Below, one piece after another: positions 34,520 through 40,932 of a stretch of 40,932 nucleotides of DNA. The position numbers and the translations under genes are program-made. The stretch covers positions 1 to 40,932 of the forward strand of contig PALE01000037.1 of NCBI GenBank assembly GCA_002706445.1. The letters run 5' to 3'. Below the pieces are notes generated by a model. It saw only the letters and a program-made list of their open reading frames with translations, was not told where the DNA came from and made no database searches. The DNA comes from Erythrobacteraceae bacterium (lineage in GTDB: Bacteria > Pseudomonadota > Alphaproteobacteria > Sphingomonadales > Sphingomonadaceae). The first letter of the stretch is position 1. Each line of letters starts with the position of its first letter.

Positions 34520-34736
34520 AACGAAGGGCGACACGCTCGATGAGGAATTGAACGATTGAACAGTTGGCCCGGATTGCCTGGGGCCGGTCCGTACGGGGGC
34601 GGACCGGGGGGGTGCTGCTTCCAGTGTAGCAAGGCAATCCGGGTTTGCCCCCGACCAGTTTTCCGAGGCGACCCGAACGGCGGGTAGGGACCCGTCGTCA
34701 ACTTATCCCCCCGCCAGCAATGGCGGGGGGTCTTTT
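34520..34736 (+). ncRNA. Predicted structured RNA (unrecognised), about 217 nt
   Basis: The 473-bp gap 34393-34865 has no credible gene but strong RNA structure on the plus strand. P1: 34568-34579 pairs with 34632-34643, 12 bp perfect (CCCGGATTGCCT/AGGCAATCCGGG). Inside it, P2 is 34584-34591 with 34600-34607, 8 bp perfect, and P3 is 34613-34618 with 34626-34631 (6 bp, one G-U). Together these form a three-way junction. The P2 loop CGGGGG (34594-34599) is complementary to CCCCCG (34648-34653), a possible pseudoknot. P4: 34677-34685 with 34690-34698. A perfect terminator closes the unit at 34707-34736. The 5' end is set from the CRP-site spacing. It may be a free sRNA or the attenuated leader of the small gene at 34866. 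I could not fit it to 6S, SRP, RNase P, tmRNA or a riboswitch I know. Confidence 0.6.
34707..34736 (+). terminator. Rho-independent terminator of the structured RNA
   Basis: CCCCCCGCC, loop AGCAAT, GGCGGGGGG, then TCTTTT: nine perfect GC-rich pairs and a T tract. No open frame of note precedes it, so it must end an RNA or attenuate the downstream small gene. The G run at 34606-34612 could pair with its C arm as an alternative fold. Confidence 0.85.
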
Positions 34737-34865
34737 CCGGGAAGCCATCATGCGGGGGGAGATGAACGCAAGCCGACCGGATCGCTCAGGAACCGGCTAG
34801 GCGAAGCGTGCGATTACAGCGACGAGCCGAAAGGCGGGTTGCACCACCAAACAGGAGTGACGATT

Positions 34866-35015
34866 ATGAGCCATCACAGCTTCCGCTCTTCCAAGCCCGA
34901 TCAATGGGTCAGCCCGCGCCCCTACAGCGACCCGTCGCTGCGGGCGCTGACCTATGGCCCGGTGCGCTCGATGCACGAGCCCAACTGGTTCGAGCGTCTG
35001 CTCGGCTGGCACTAG
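34866..35015 (+). CDS. Small protein with C-terminal MHEP-x3-ERLL motif (49 residues)
   Basis: ATG with AGGAG about eight bases upstream, TAG at 35013, and a strong terminator 48 bases later. The protein starts MSHHSFRSSKPDQWVSPRPY, continues SDPSLRALT and ends YGPVRSMHEPNWFERLLGWH. It is basic, rich in Ser/Pro/aromatics, and has no TM or signal peptide. The C-terminal half resembles the 48-residue protein at 33537. I do not recognise a named family or function. It lies downstream of the terminated structured RNA, so its expression may depend on read-through or on a promoter between 34737 and 34850 that I cannot identify. Confidence 0.75.
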   Translation: MSHHSFRSSKPDQWVSPRPYSDPSLRALTYGPVRSMHEPNWFERLLGWH

Positions 35016-35063
35016 AGTTATACAGGATTGCTTTCGACCGGTCGTGGCCGGTCGATGGGGGGA

Positions 35064-35100
35064 GGGGGCGCTTCAGCGAGTGAGGCGCCCCCGTTTCGTT
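35064..35100 (+). terminator. Rho-independent terminator of the 49-residue protein gene
   Basis: GGGGGCGCTTC, loop AGCGAGT, GAGGCGCCCCC (11 bp, one G-T pair), then GTTTCGTTT. It is oriented rightward. On the other strand no T run follows, so it serves the plus-strand unit rather than the convergent symporter gene. Confidence 0.85.
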
Positions 35101-35114
35101 TCCCCTGAAGGCCC

Positions 35115-36653
35115 TTAGTACTCGTTGGGCTCTTCGGGTGTGTCCGCGTGGAAGTTCTTGCCAGCGGCCTTGTCCCCGCTCGCCAGCTTGAACACCACGC
35201 CCGACAGCAGCAGCAGTGCCAGCAGGTTGGGCAGTGCCATTGCAGCGTTGGAGATGTCGCCCAGTCGCCACACCAGTTCCGAAGGCTGCGCTGCGGCAAG
35301 GAAGATCACGAGGCACCACACCACGCGCCAGCCGATATGCAGCACCTTCTCGCCGCCACGGTTCGAGCCCGGGATACGGTCGTAGAGGAAGGTGATCGCC
35401 CGCTCGCCGTAATAGCTCCACGTCAACAGCGTGGTGAACACGAACAGGATCAGCGCCGTGCTGGCGATCAGCGTGCCGATGGCGATCCCTGCAATCTGCG
35501 TCGGGAAAGCAGCGGCGAACGCACCGCTGGTCATCTCGAAGCCGACGCGGTCCGATTGCCATGCGTGGAGCACCGCTTCGCCGCCTGCGGTGAAATCGCC
35601 GCGCACGGTGAGGATGACCAACGCGGTCATGGTGCAGATCACGATGGTATCGATGAAGGTGCCGAGCATCGCCATGCGGCCCTGCGTTTCGGGATCGTCG
35701 GTCTGCGCAACGGCGTGGGCGATCGCGGTCGAACCCTGACCCGCCTCGTTCGAGAACAGGCCGCGGGCGACACCGGCGCGGATCGCCATGACCATCGTTG
35801 CGCCAAGGAAACCTCCCGCAGCAGCCGACGGATTGAAGGCGCTGTGGAAGATCAGATAGAATGTTTCAGGAATGTCCGCGATGTTGATGATCAGCGCGAT
35901 GATCGCCATGATGACATAGGCGATCATCATGAAGGGGATCACCTTTTCCGCGACGCTGCCGATCGACTTGATGCCGCCGATGATGACGACAAAGACCAGC
36001 GCGGCAACAATCGCGCCGCCGATCCATTCTTCGATCCCGAACAGTTCGTTGAGACCGTCTGCAACCGCATTGGCCTGAATCGAATTGCCGGTGACGAGCG
36101 CGGAAAACAGCGTGCCGATGCAGAATACGACCGCAAGCCACGTCCATTTCGGGCCAAGGCCCATCATGATGTAGGTCATCGGTCCGCCGCGTTTTGCGCC
36201 GTCACTGGCGGTTTCGCGGTAACGGATCGCAAGCGAGCCTTCGGCAAAGGCCAGCGCCATTCCGACCAGCGCGGTGATCCACATCCAGAAGATTGCGCCG
36301 GGTCCGCCCAGTGCGATGGCGGTAGCAACGCCTGCCAGATTACCCGTGCCGACCTGTCCCGAAAGCGCAGTGGAAAGCGCGGCAAACGGGGAAATCTCGC
36401 CTTCGCCTTCACCCTTGCGTCCGGCCAGAAGGCCTTTGAACGCGGCCCCCATCTTGCGGATCGGGTAAAACTTGAGGCCGGCCATGATGTAAATGCCGAT
36501 GCCGAGCAGGATGATGGTCATCGGCGGGATGGGCTGGCCCGCGATCGAGAACCACCACAAGGGCTCTCCGTTCCACGTGCCCCCCCAGATAAAGTCCGAG
36601 ACATTGGTAATCGGTGCGATCCAGGCTTCTGCGCCAGATACGTCTGCAGCCAT
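35115..36653 (-). CDS. Alanine/glycine:cation symporter (AGCS family)
   Basis: 512 residues from ATG 36653 (MAADVSGAEAW), with AAGGGGAAG upstream; the open frame extends a little further but lacks an ATG. Eleven or so TM helices. Family signature: FAALSTALSGQVGTGNLAGVATAIALGGPGAIFWMW near 90-125, then GGPMTYIMMGLG, GLFSNEAGQGSTAIAHA and the late LTWSYYGERA. It imports small neutral amino acids (Ala, Gly) with Na+ or H+. It converges with the small-protein unit. It occupies the space between tRNA-Trp and secE, which in many relatives are adjacent. Confidence 0.92.
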   Translation of the reverse strand: MAADVSGAEAWIAPITNVSDFIWGGTWNGEPLWWFSIAGQPIPPMTIILLGIGIYIMAGLKFYPIRKMGAAFKGLLAGRKGEGEGEISPFAALSTALSGQVGTGNLAGVATAIALGGPGAIFWMWITALVGMALAFAEGSLAIRYRETASDGAKRGGPMTYIMMGLGPKWTWLAVVFCIGTLFSALVTGNSIQANAVADGLNELFGIEEWIGGAIVAALVFVVIIGGIKSIGSVAEKVIPFMMIAYVIMAIIALIINIADIPETFYLIFHSAFNPSAAAGGFLGATMVMAIRAGVARGLFSNEAGQGSTAIAHAVAQTDDPETQGRMAMLGTFIDTIVICTMTALVILTVRGDFTAGGEAVLHAWQSDRVGFEMTSGAFAAAFPTQIAGIAIGTLIASTALILFVFTTLLTWSYYGERAITFLYDRIPGSNRGGEKVLHIGWRVVWCLVIFLAAAQPSELVWRLGDISNAAMALPNLLALLLLSGVVFKLASGDKAAGKNFHADTPEEPNEY

Positions 36654-36786
36654 TGGTGGCTTCCCCTTGATTGTTCCCCGAAGGATAGGCCGGTCCCCCC
36701 GACCTTCTCGTAAGCGGCGCAAGCTATAGGCGAGGGGGAGCCATTACCAGCCCCAATTGTTGCACCACGATGAAAGCCGAGAGTTC

Positions 36787-36815
36787 TTGCCAAGCCATGC
36801 GATTCCCCCTATCTG
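36787..36815 (+). promoter_or_regulatory. Candidate sigma-70 promoter for secE-nusG
   Basis: TTGCCA (36787-36792), a 17-base spacer, TATCTG (36810-36815), about 120 bases upstream of secE. The -35 matches five of six; the -10 is weak. Otherwise the 282-bp gap 36654-36935 shows no gene and no clear terminator for either side. Confidence 0.4.
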
Positions 36816-36935
36816 CACGGCCAATCCGACATCGGTAGTTCTCGAAAGCCCCTCCGTGACCTTGTCCCGGACGGCGACGGGCCCTACCTGAAAGCCGGAA
36901 AGCAAACTCAACTGACGCGAAGGCGAAAGGCTACC

Positions 36936-37160
36936 ATGGCCGAAGCACAAAAACCCGCAGAAAAGAAGCGCAAGACCTCGATTGCCGAATTCGTCAATCA
37001 GGTCCGGGCCGAGACCAGCAAGGTCGTGTGGCCGACCCGTGAAGAGACGATCCGCACCGCGATCTTCGTCTTTATCTTCATGGTGATCCTGTCGCTGTTC
37101 TTCTTCGGTGTGGACTCGCTGTTCAACTTCGTCGTCACCTTCCTTCTCGAGCTCGCCTGA
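36936..37160 (+). CDS. secE: Preprotein translocase subunit SecE
   Basis: 74 residues, the short single-TM SecE. An amphipathic helix with FVNQVRAETSKVVWPTREETIRTA (the conserved VxWPxxxE core) is followed by one TM helix (IFVFIFMVILSLFFFGVDSLF). It clamps SecY in the inner-membrane translocon. GCGAAAGGC precedes the ATG. nusG follows after 25 bases, the universal secE-nusG pair. Confidence 0.96.
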   Translation: MAEAQKPAEKKRKTSIAEFVNQVRAETSKVVWPTREETIRTAIFVFIFMVILSLFFFGVDSLFNFVVTFLLELA

Positions 37161-37185
37161 GCGCTCTAGCTTTCAAGGACAAATT

Positions 37186-37722
37186 ATGTCGCGCTGGTAC
37201 ATCATCCACGCCTATTCGGGCTTCGAAAACAAGGTCAAGGAAGCGATTCTGGCAGAGGCCGATCGTCTTGGTCTGAGCGAGGGCGTCGAGGAAATCGAAG
37301 TCCCGACCGAAACCGTGACCGAAGTGAAGCGCGGCAAGAAGGTTCAGGTCGAGCGCAAGTTCATGCCCGGCTACGTTCTCGCCAAGCTGCGGATGAACGA
37401 TGACATCTACCACCTCGTGAAGAACACTCCGAAGGTGACCGGCTTCCTCGGCAACAACAACAAGCCGCAGCCGATCTCTGAAAAAGAGGCTGCCCGCTAT
37501 TTCGGCGGTGTCGAAGAGGCCAAGAGCGCGCCCAAGCAGCAGGTCAATGTCGATTACGAAATCGGCGACAGCGTCAAGGTGCTCGACGGCCCGTTCGCGA
37601 GCTTCAACGGCGTGGTCGAGGAGCTCGATTTCGACAAGGCGAAGGTCAAGGTTTCGGTCTCGATCTTTGGCCGTGCGACCCCGGTGGAACTCGACTTCGA
37701 GCAGGTCGAACTGGTCAAGTAA
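37186..37722 (+). CDS. nusG: Transcription termination/antitermination factor NusG
   Basis: 178 residues from ATG 37186, with AAGGAC five bases upstream. NGN domain (MSRWYIIHAYSGFENKVKEAI...RKFMPGYVLAKLRMNDDIYHLVKNTPKVTGFLG) and C-terminal KOW domain (YEIGDSVKVLDGPFASFNGVVEELD...ATPVELDFEQVELVK). It binds RNA polymerase, Rho and S10. An in-frame extension upstream runs into secE and is not used. The codon bias is that of a highly expressed gene. The next gene is not rplK but a glycosyltransferase starting 28 bases later. Confidence 0.96.
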   Translation: MSRWYIIHAYSGFENKVKEAILAEADRLGLSEGVEEIEVPTETVTEVKRGKKVQVERKFMPGYVLAKLRMNDDIYHLVKNTPKVTGFLGNNNKPQPISEKEAARYFGGVEEAKSAPKQQVNVDYEIGDSVKVLDGPFASFNGVVEELDFDKAKVKVSVSIFGRATPVELDFEQVELVK

Positions 37723-37750
37723 GCCAAAGTCTGGGTTGAGCGGCACGGGC

Positions 37751-39754
37751 ATGGTAAAGTCGACCGGCCCGTCATCCCCCGAAGCAGCGGTGCTCAAGGC
37801 GCTTGCCGAACTGCACCGCACGCGGCAATTTGATGCCCTGTACCAGCAGGCGACCGTACTCGTCGCGCGCTTCCCCCAAAGTTTTGCGCTGCATTCTTTT
37901 GCCGGGGCTGCCGCCCGGGCGCTCGGCTTTTCGGAGAAGGCCGAGCGGGCGTTCGAAACTGCCTTGCGCCTTGCACCCGAAGATCCCGGCTCGCATTTCA
38001 ACCTCGCCCTGCTGGCCAGCGATCAAGGCGACCTGACGACAGCATGTGCGCGCTATCGGGCGGTGTTGGCGATCGATGCAGACCATGTGCAGGCGCTCAA
38101 CAATCTGGGCAGTCTTCTGACGTTGCTTGACGACATCCCCGCAGCGATTGCGGCTCTGAACCGTGCGCGTGCAGTCTCACCCCGATCGCCCGAGGTGCAC
38201 ATCAGCCTCGGCAATGCATTCAAGCGGGCAGGGCGAATAGTAGATGCGCGCGCCGCCTATGGTCGCGCGCTGGAAGCCGATCCCGCTTGTGCAAGTGCGT
38301 ATGGCAATCTTGGCGCACTCGAACTCGAACATGGCGATCTGGCGCGGGCGGGTGCCGCCTATCGCGCGGCGCTGGCCTGCGAGCCCGAGCATGCAGCGTT
38401 GAGAGTGGAACTTCTACACCTGCTTGCCAAAGAGTGTGATTGGGATGCCATAGCCGCCGAACGCCCGTTGATTGCGCAAATGGGTGTTACGACACCGGCG
38501 GTGGCGCCGTTCGGAGTGCTGGCTCTTGAAGATCATCCCGAACGCCAGCTGGAGCGTTCGCGGAAATGGGCTGCGCGTCAGTGCCGCTCGGCTGCTGCGC
38601 CGATGCCAGCGCGCCCGAGGACCCGCCCCGAACGGCTGCGTATCGGGATCTTCGGCAGCGATTTCCACGATCATCCGGCGATGCATCTGATGGCCGGATT
38701 GCTTGGCGCCATCGACCGCGAGCGGTTCGAACTGCACGCCTTTAATTATGGGCACCAGCCCGAGGACGCATATCGTCGCCAGGCGCGCAATCTGGTCGAT
38801 GAATTTCACGATGTTGCGGGCTGGAGCGATGCACGGATCGTCGCCCGTGCGCATGCGGCCGGTATCGACATCGCGCTGGATCGCAAGGGCCATACCACTG
38901 GCTCGCGGGTGGAACTGTTCGCAGGACGTCCGGCCCCGGTCCAGATTCACTACCTCGCCTATCCGGGTACCGTGTGTGTGCCGGCCATCGATTATATGAT
39001 TGCCGATCCAGTGGTGGTTCCGTCCGCCCAGCGCTGTTTCGTCGCAGAGCGCGTGATCTTTCTGCCGCATTGCTACCAGCCCAACAATGACCAGCGACCG
39101 ATCGCACCGCTTGCAACCGAACGTGGCGATCATGGATTGCCGGAGCAGGGGTTCGTGTTCTGCTGCTTTAATGCGACATACAAGATCACCCCGCGCGAAT
39201 TCGCAATCTGGATGCGGTTGCTGCATGCGATCAACGGCAGCGTGCTGTGGTTGTATCGCGACAACGATCGGGCCGTCGCGAATTTGCAAAAGCATGCGGC
39301 ACAACACGGGATCGATCCCGCACGACTGGTGTTCGCCCCACGTATGCCTTCGCCAGAACATCTTGCCCGCCATGTTCATGCAGATCTCTTCCTCGACTGC
39401 TTTGCCATGGGCGCGCACACAACCGCCAGCGATGCCTTGTGGGCCGGGCTGCCGGTTGTGGCGCGTGCCGGAGAGCAGTTTGCGGCACGAGTGTCGGCGA
39501 GTCTGTTGCGCGCTGTGGGACTGCCCGAACTCGTGACCGAAACCGACGCGCAATACGAAACACTGATTGTTGCGCTTGCTGAAGACCGGCCACGGCTGGC
39601 AGCGTTGCGAGCGCGGCTTGCCGCAAACAGGCAGACCCATCCCCTGTTCGACACCGCTCTGTATGCGCGGCATTTCGAGTCCGGCCTGACGGCGGCGTGG
39701 GAGCGCTGGTACGCCGGGCTTGAACCTGCCGACATCGTGGTGAACGCAGTGTAA
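37751..39754 (+). CDS. TPR-GT41 protein (O-GlcNAc transferase / SPINDLY-like)
   Basis: 667 residues from ATG 37751. The N-terminal part to about residue 230 is a run of TPR repeats (FNLALLASDQGDLTTACARYRAVLAIDADHVQALNNLGSLL and following). The C-terminal GT41 domain spans about 295-655: RLRIGIFGSDFHDHPAMHLMAGLL, VQIHYLAYPGTVCVPAIDYMIAD, FCCFNATYKITP, and the nucleotide-sugar-binding DLFLDCFAMGAHTTASDALWAGLPVVARAGEQFAARVSASLL. Such enzymes glycosylate proteins, with sugar and target unknown here. Codon use is less biased than in nusG and rplK on either side. It lies between nusG and rplK, which are normally adjacent, so it looks like an insertion. It would be read from the secE-nusG promoter unless it has its own. 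Confidence 0.88.
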   Translation: MVKSTGPSSPEAAVLKALAELHRTRQFDALYQQATVLVARFPQSFALHSFAGAAARALGFSEKAERAFETALRLAPEDPGSHFNLALLASDQGDLTTACARYRAVLAIDADHVQALNNLGSLLTLLDDIPAAIAALNRARAVSPRSPEVHISLGNAFKRAGRIVDARAAYGRALEADPACASAYGNLGALELEHGDLARAGAAYRAALACEPEHAALRVELLHLLAKECDWDAIAAERPLIAQMGVTTPAVAPFGVLALEDHPERQLERSRKWAARQCRSAAAPMPARPRTRPERLRIGIFGSDFHDHPAMHLMAGLLGAIDRERFELHAFNYGHQPEDAYRRQARNLVDEFHDVAGWSDARIVARAHAAGIDIALDRKGHTTGSRVELFAGRPAPVQIHYLAYPGTVCVPAIDYMIADPVVVPSAQRCFVAERVIFLPHCYQPNNDQRPIAPLATERGDHGLPEQGFVFCCFNATYKITPREFAIWMRLLHAINGSVLWLYRDNDRAVANLQKHAAQHGIDPARLVFAPRMPSPEHLARHVHADLFLDCFAMGAHTTASDALWAGLPVVARAGEQFAARVSASLLRAVGLPELVTETDAQYETLIVALAEDRPRLAALRARLAANRQTHPLFDTALYARHFESGLTAAWERWYAGLEPADIVVNAV

Positions 39755-39856
39755 TGCAGCGCGCATTTCCTACTGCGTACCCACTTGCTAGTCTCGTCTT
39801 CTTCGCCTTGTGTTCCATCCTGTAGGGTTTGCCCTGGCGGAGCCCCCCCGAATCGC

Positions 39857-39884
39857 TTGCAAAACGGCGCAAAACCGTTATGTG
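39857..39884 (+). promoter_or_regulatory. Candidate promoter for rplK-rplA
   Basis: TTGCAA (39857-39862), a 16-base spacer, TATGTG (39879-39884). The leader of about 115 bases has a hairpin GGTTGGGT...CGCTCAACC (about 39922-39941) that could belong to ribosomal-protein autoregulation; I cannot confirm an L1 site. A separate promoter here makes sense given the gene inserted after nusG. Confidence 0.4.
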
Positions 39885-40005
39885 CGCCGCTTCCGTCAAA
39901 TCGATGGGAATCCGTGCGGGAGGTTGGGTGCACGCTCAACCGCTGGACCGCTTAACATGAGCCGGGTTGGATACAGCGCGGCGAAAGTGCGAAAGGAAGC
40001 CAGTA

Positions 40006-40437
40006 ATGGCCAAGAAAATCGAAGGCTATATCAAGCTGCAGGTGCCCGCAGGCACCGCAAACCCGTCACCCCCGATCGGCCCGGCACTGGGTCAGCGCGG
40101 CGTGAACATCATGGAATTCTGCAAGGCGTTCAACGCGGCGACCGACGGCATGGAAAAAGGCATGCCGATCCCGACCACGATCACCGTCTATGCCGATCGT
40201 TCCTTCACCTTCACCACGAAGTCGCCGCCGGCGAGCTTCCTGATCAAGAAGGCTGCGAAGCTGAAGTCGGGCTCGAAGGAGCCGGGCAAGGTTTCGGCCG
40301 GGACCATCAAGCGTTCTGCACTGGCTGAAATCGCCGAGCAGAAGATGAAGGACCTGAACGCGAACGACATCGAAATGGCAACCCGCATCATCGAAGGCTC
40401 CGCGCGTTCGATGGGCCTCGACGTGGTGGAGGGCTAA
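40006..40437 (+). CDS. rplK: 50S ribosomal protein L11
   Basis: 143 residues from ATG 40006, with AAAGGAAG upstream. It starts [43 protein letters not shown], the canonical L11 N-terminal domain, followed by the rRNA-binding C-terminal domain ([48 protein letters not shown]). It binds the GTPase centre of 23S rRNA. rplA follows after four bases. Confidence 0.98.
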   Translation: MAKKIEGYIKLQVPAGTANPSPPIGPALGQRGVNIMEFCKAFNAATDGMEKGMPIPTTITVYADRSFTFTTKSPPASFLIKKAAKLKSGSKEPGKVSAGTIKRSALAEIAEQKMKDLNANDIEMATRIIEGSARSMGLDVVEG

Positions 40438-40441
40438 GAAC

Positions 40442-40932
40442 ATGGCTACCCTGACCAAGAAGCAGAAGACCCTCAGCGCACTCGACAGCGAGAAGCTCTA
40501 CAGCGTTGACGAAGCCCTCGCGGTTCTGCGCGAGCACAAGGGCAAGTTCGACGAGACCGTCGAAGTCGCCATGAACCTCGGCGTCGATCCGCGCCACGCC
40601 GACCAGATGGTCCGCGGCATGGTTTCGCTGCCCTCGGGCACCGGCAAGGACGTGAAGGTTGCCGTGTTCGCACGCGGCGACAACGCCGAAAAGGCAACCG
40701 CTGCAGGCGCTGACAAGGTTGGCGCTGAAGATCTCATGGAAGACATGCAGAACGGCAACCTCGACTATGACCGCGTGATCGCCACGCCGGACATGATGGG
40801 CGTTGTCGGCCGTCTCGGTAAGGTTCTGGGCCCCAAGGGCCTGATGCCGAACCCCAAGCTCGGCACCGTCACCCCGAACGTGGAACAGGCCGTGAAGGAC
40901 GCCAAGGGCGGCCAGGTCGAATTCCGTGTCGA
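40442..40932 (+). CDS. rplA: 50S ribosomal protein L1 (cut by window edge)
   Basis: The first 163 residues of L1: [20 protein letters not shown]..., [65 protein letters not shown]. The end lies outside the window. L1 binds 23S rRNA at the L1 stalk and in many bacteria represses its own rplK-rplA mRNA. The strong CGT/GGT/GTT codon preference matches rplK and the Oar-like receptor gene. Confidence 0.97.
   Translation, partial: MATLTKKQKTLSALDSEKLYSVDEALAVLREHKGKFDETVEVAMNLGVDPRHADQMVRGMVSLPSGTGKDVKVAVFARGDNAEKATAAGADKVGAEDLMEDMQNGNLDYDRVIATPDMMGVVGRLGKVLGPKGLMPNPKLGTVTPNVEQAVKDAKGGQVEFRV

Noticed and set aside
34520-34736. 6S RNA, SRP RNA, RNase P RNA, tmRNA or cobalamin riboswitch as identity of the structured RNA
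   Set aside because: It lacks the long rod of 6S, the GGAAG-type SRP apical loop in correct context, the RNase P core sequences, a tRNA-like domain, and the B12 box. GGTGCTGCTTCC only superficially resembles the reverse complement of SRP RNA.
1-40932. CRISPR arrays, insertion sequences, prophage genes, rRNA
   Set aside because: No regularly spaced direct repeats, transposase, integrase or structural phage genes, and no rRNA were recognised.

Overview
The window comes from a GC-rich alphaproteobacterium, most likely Sphingomonadales and probably Erythrobacteraceae. This is inferred from gene content only: two large TonB-dependent receptors, an Oar-type receptor with a regulatory-like N-terminal domain, the NDUFA12 / DUF2155 / aat block, a TelA/XpaC pair, a short polyhydroxyalkanoate-system protein, and the tRNA-Trp, secE, nusG, rplK, rplA order. 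It is chromosomal. I see no phage, transposase, rRNA or CRISPR array.

Region by region. Positions 1-8801: a DctB/DctD-type two-component system reads leftward. It is divergent from a tightly coupled four-gene operon (dicarboxylate symporter, Tat-exported esterase-like hydrolase, TonB-dependent receptor, M14 carboxypeptidase lipoprotein). The gap between them holds two palindromic NtrC-type activator sites 32 bp apart and a sigma-54 promoter. 8956-14250: a chemoreceptor, a queuosine-precursor-type transporter, a nucleoside transporter and an isopenicillin-N-synthase-like oxygenase. 14437-17983: a highly expressed-looking Oar-like receptor preceded by a candidate Pho box and followed by a strong terminator. 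18087-23883: a MASE1 hybrid histidine kinase divergent from a TonB protein, then GDP-mannose precursor genes (manC, manA). 23888-28068: a telA / xpaC-like / PHA-system operon divergent from a DUF389 membrane protein, with an operator-like palindrome between. 28243-33102: a fatty acyl-AMP ligase, recX, DUF192, NDUFA12, DUF2155 and aat, with two inverted copies of a dispersed palindromic repeat. 33215-40932: tRNA-Trp, then a 3.6 kb accessory-looking interval, then secE-nusG, a GT41 (SPINDLY-like) glycosyltransferase, and rplK-rplA.

The most interesting part is 33537-35100. A Crp-like regulator keeps the CRP DNA-reading residues (R-E-x-V-x-R) and a cyclic-nucleotide pocket, and has no cysteine. 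A near-perfect CRP site (TGTGATGGGCATCACT) lies between it and a rightward transcription unit. A -10-like hexamer is placed exactly where a class II CRP promoter needs it. That unit would make an RNA of about 217 nt: a 12-bp closing helix around a three-way junction, a loop-to-flank pseudoknot, and a textbook terminator. A 49-residue protein gene with its own SD and terminator follows. A second small gene (48 codons, GTG start, good SD) next to tRNA-Trp encodes a protein with the same C-terminal MHEP-x3-ERLL motif. I recognise neither the RNA nor the small proteins.

Nothing here was searched against a database. Family names come from motifs I can read in the translations, and regulatory sites from visual inspection.
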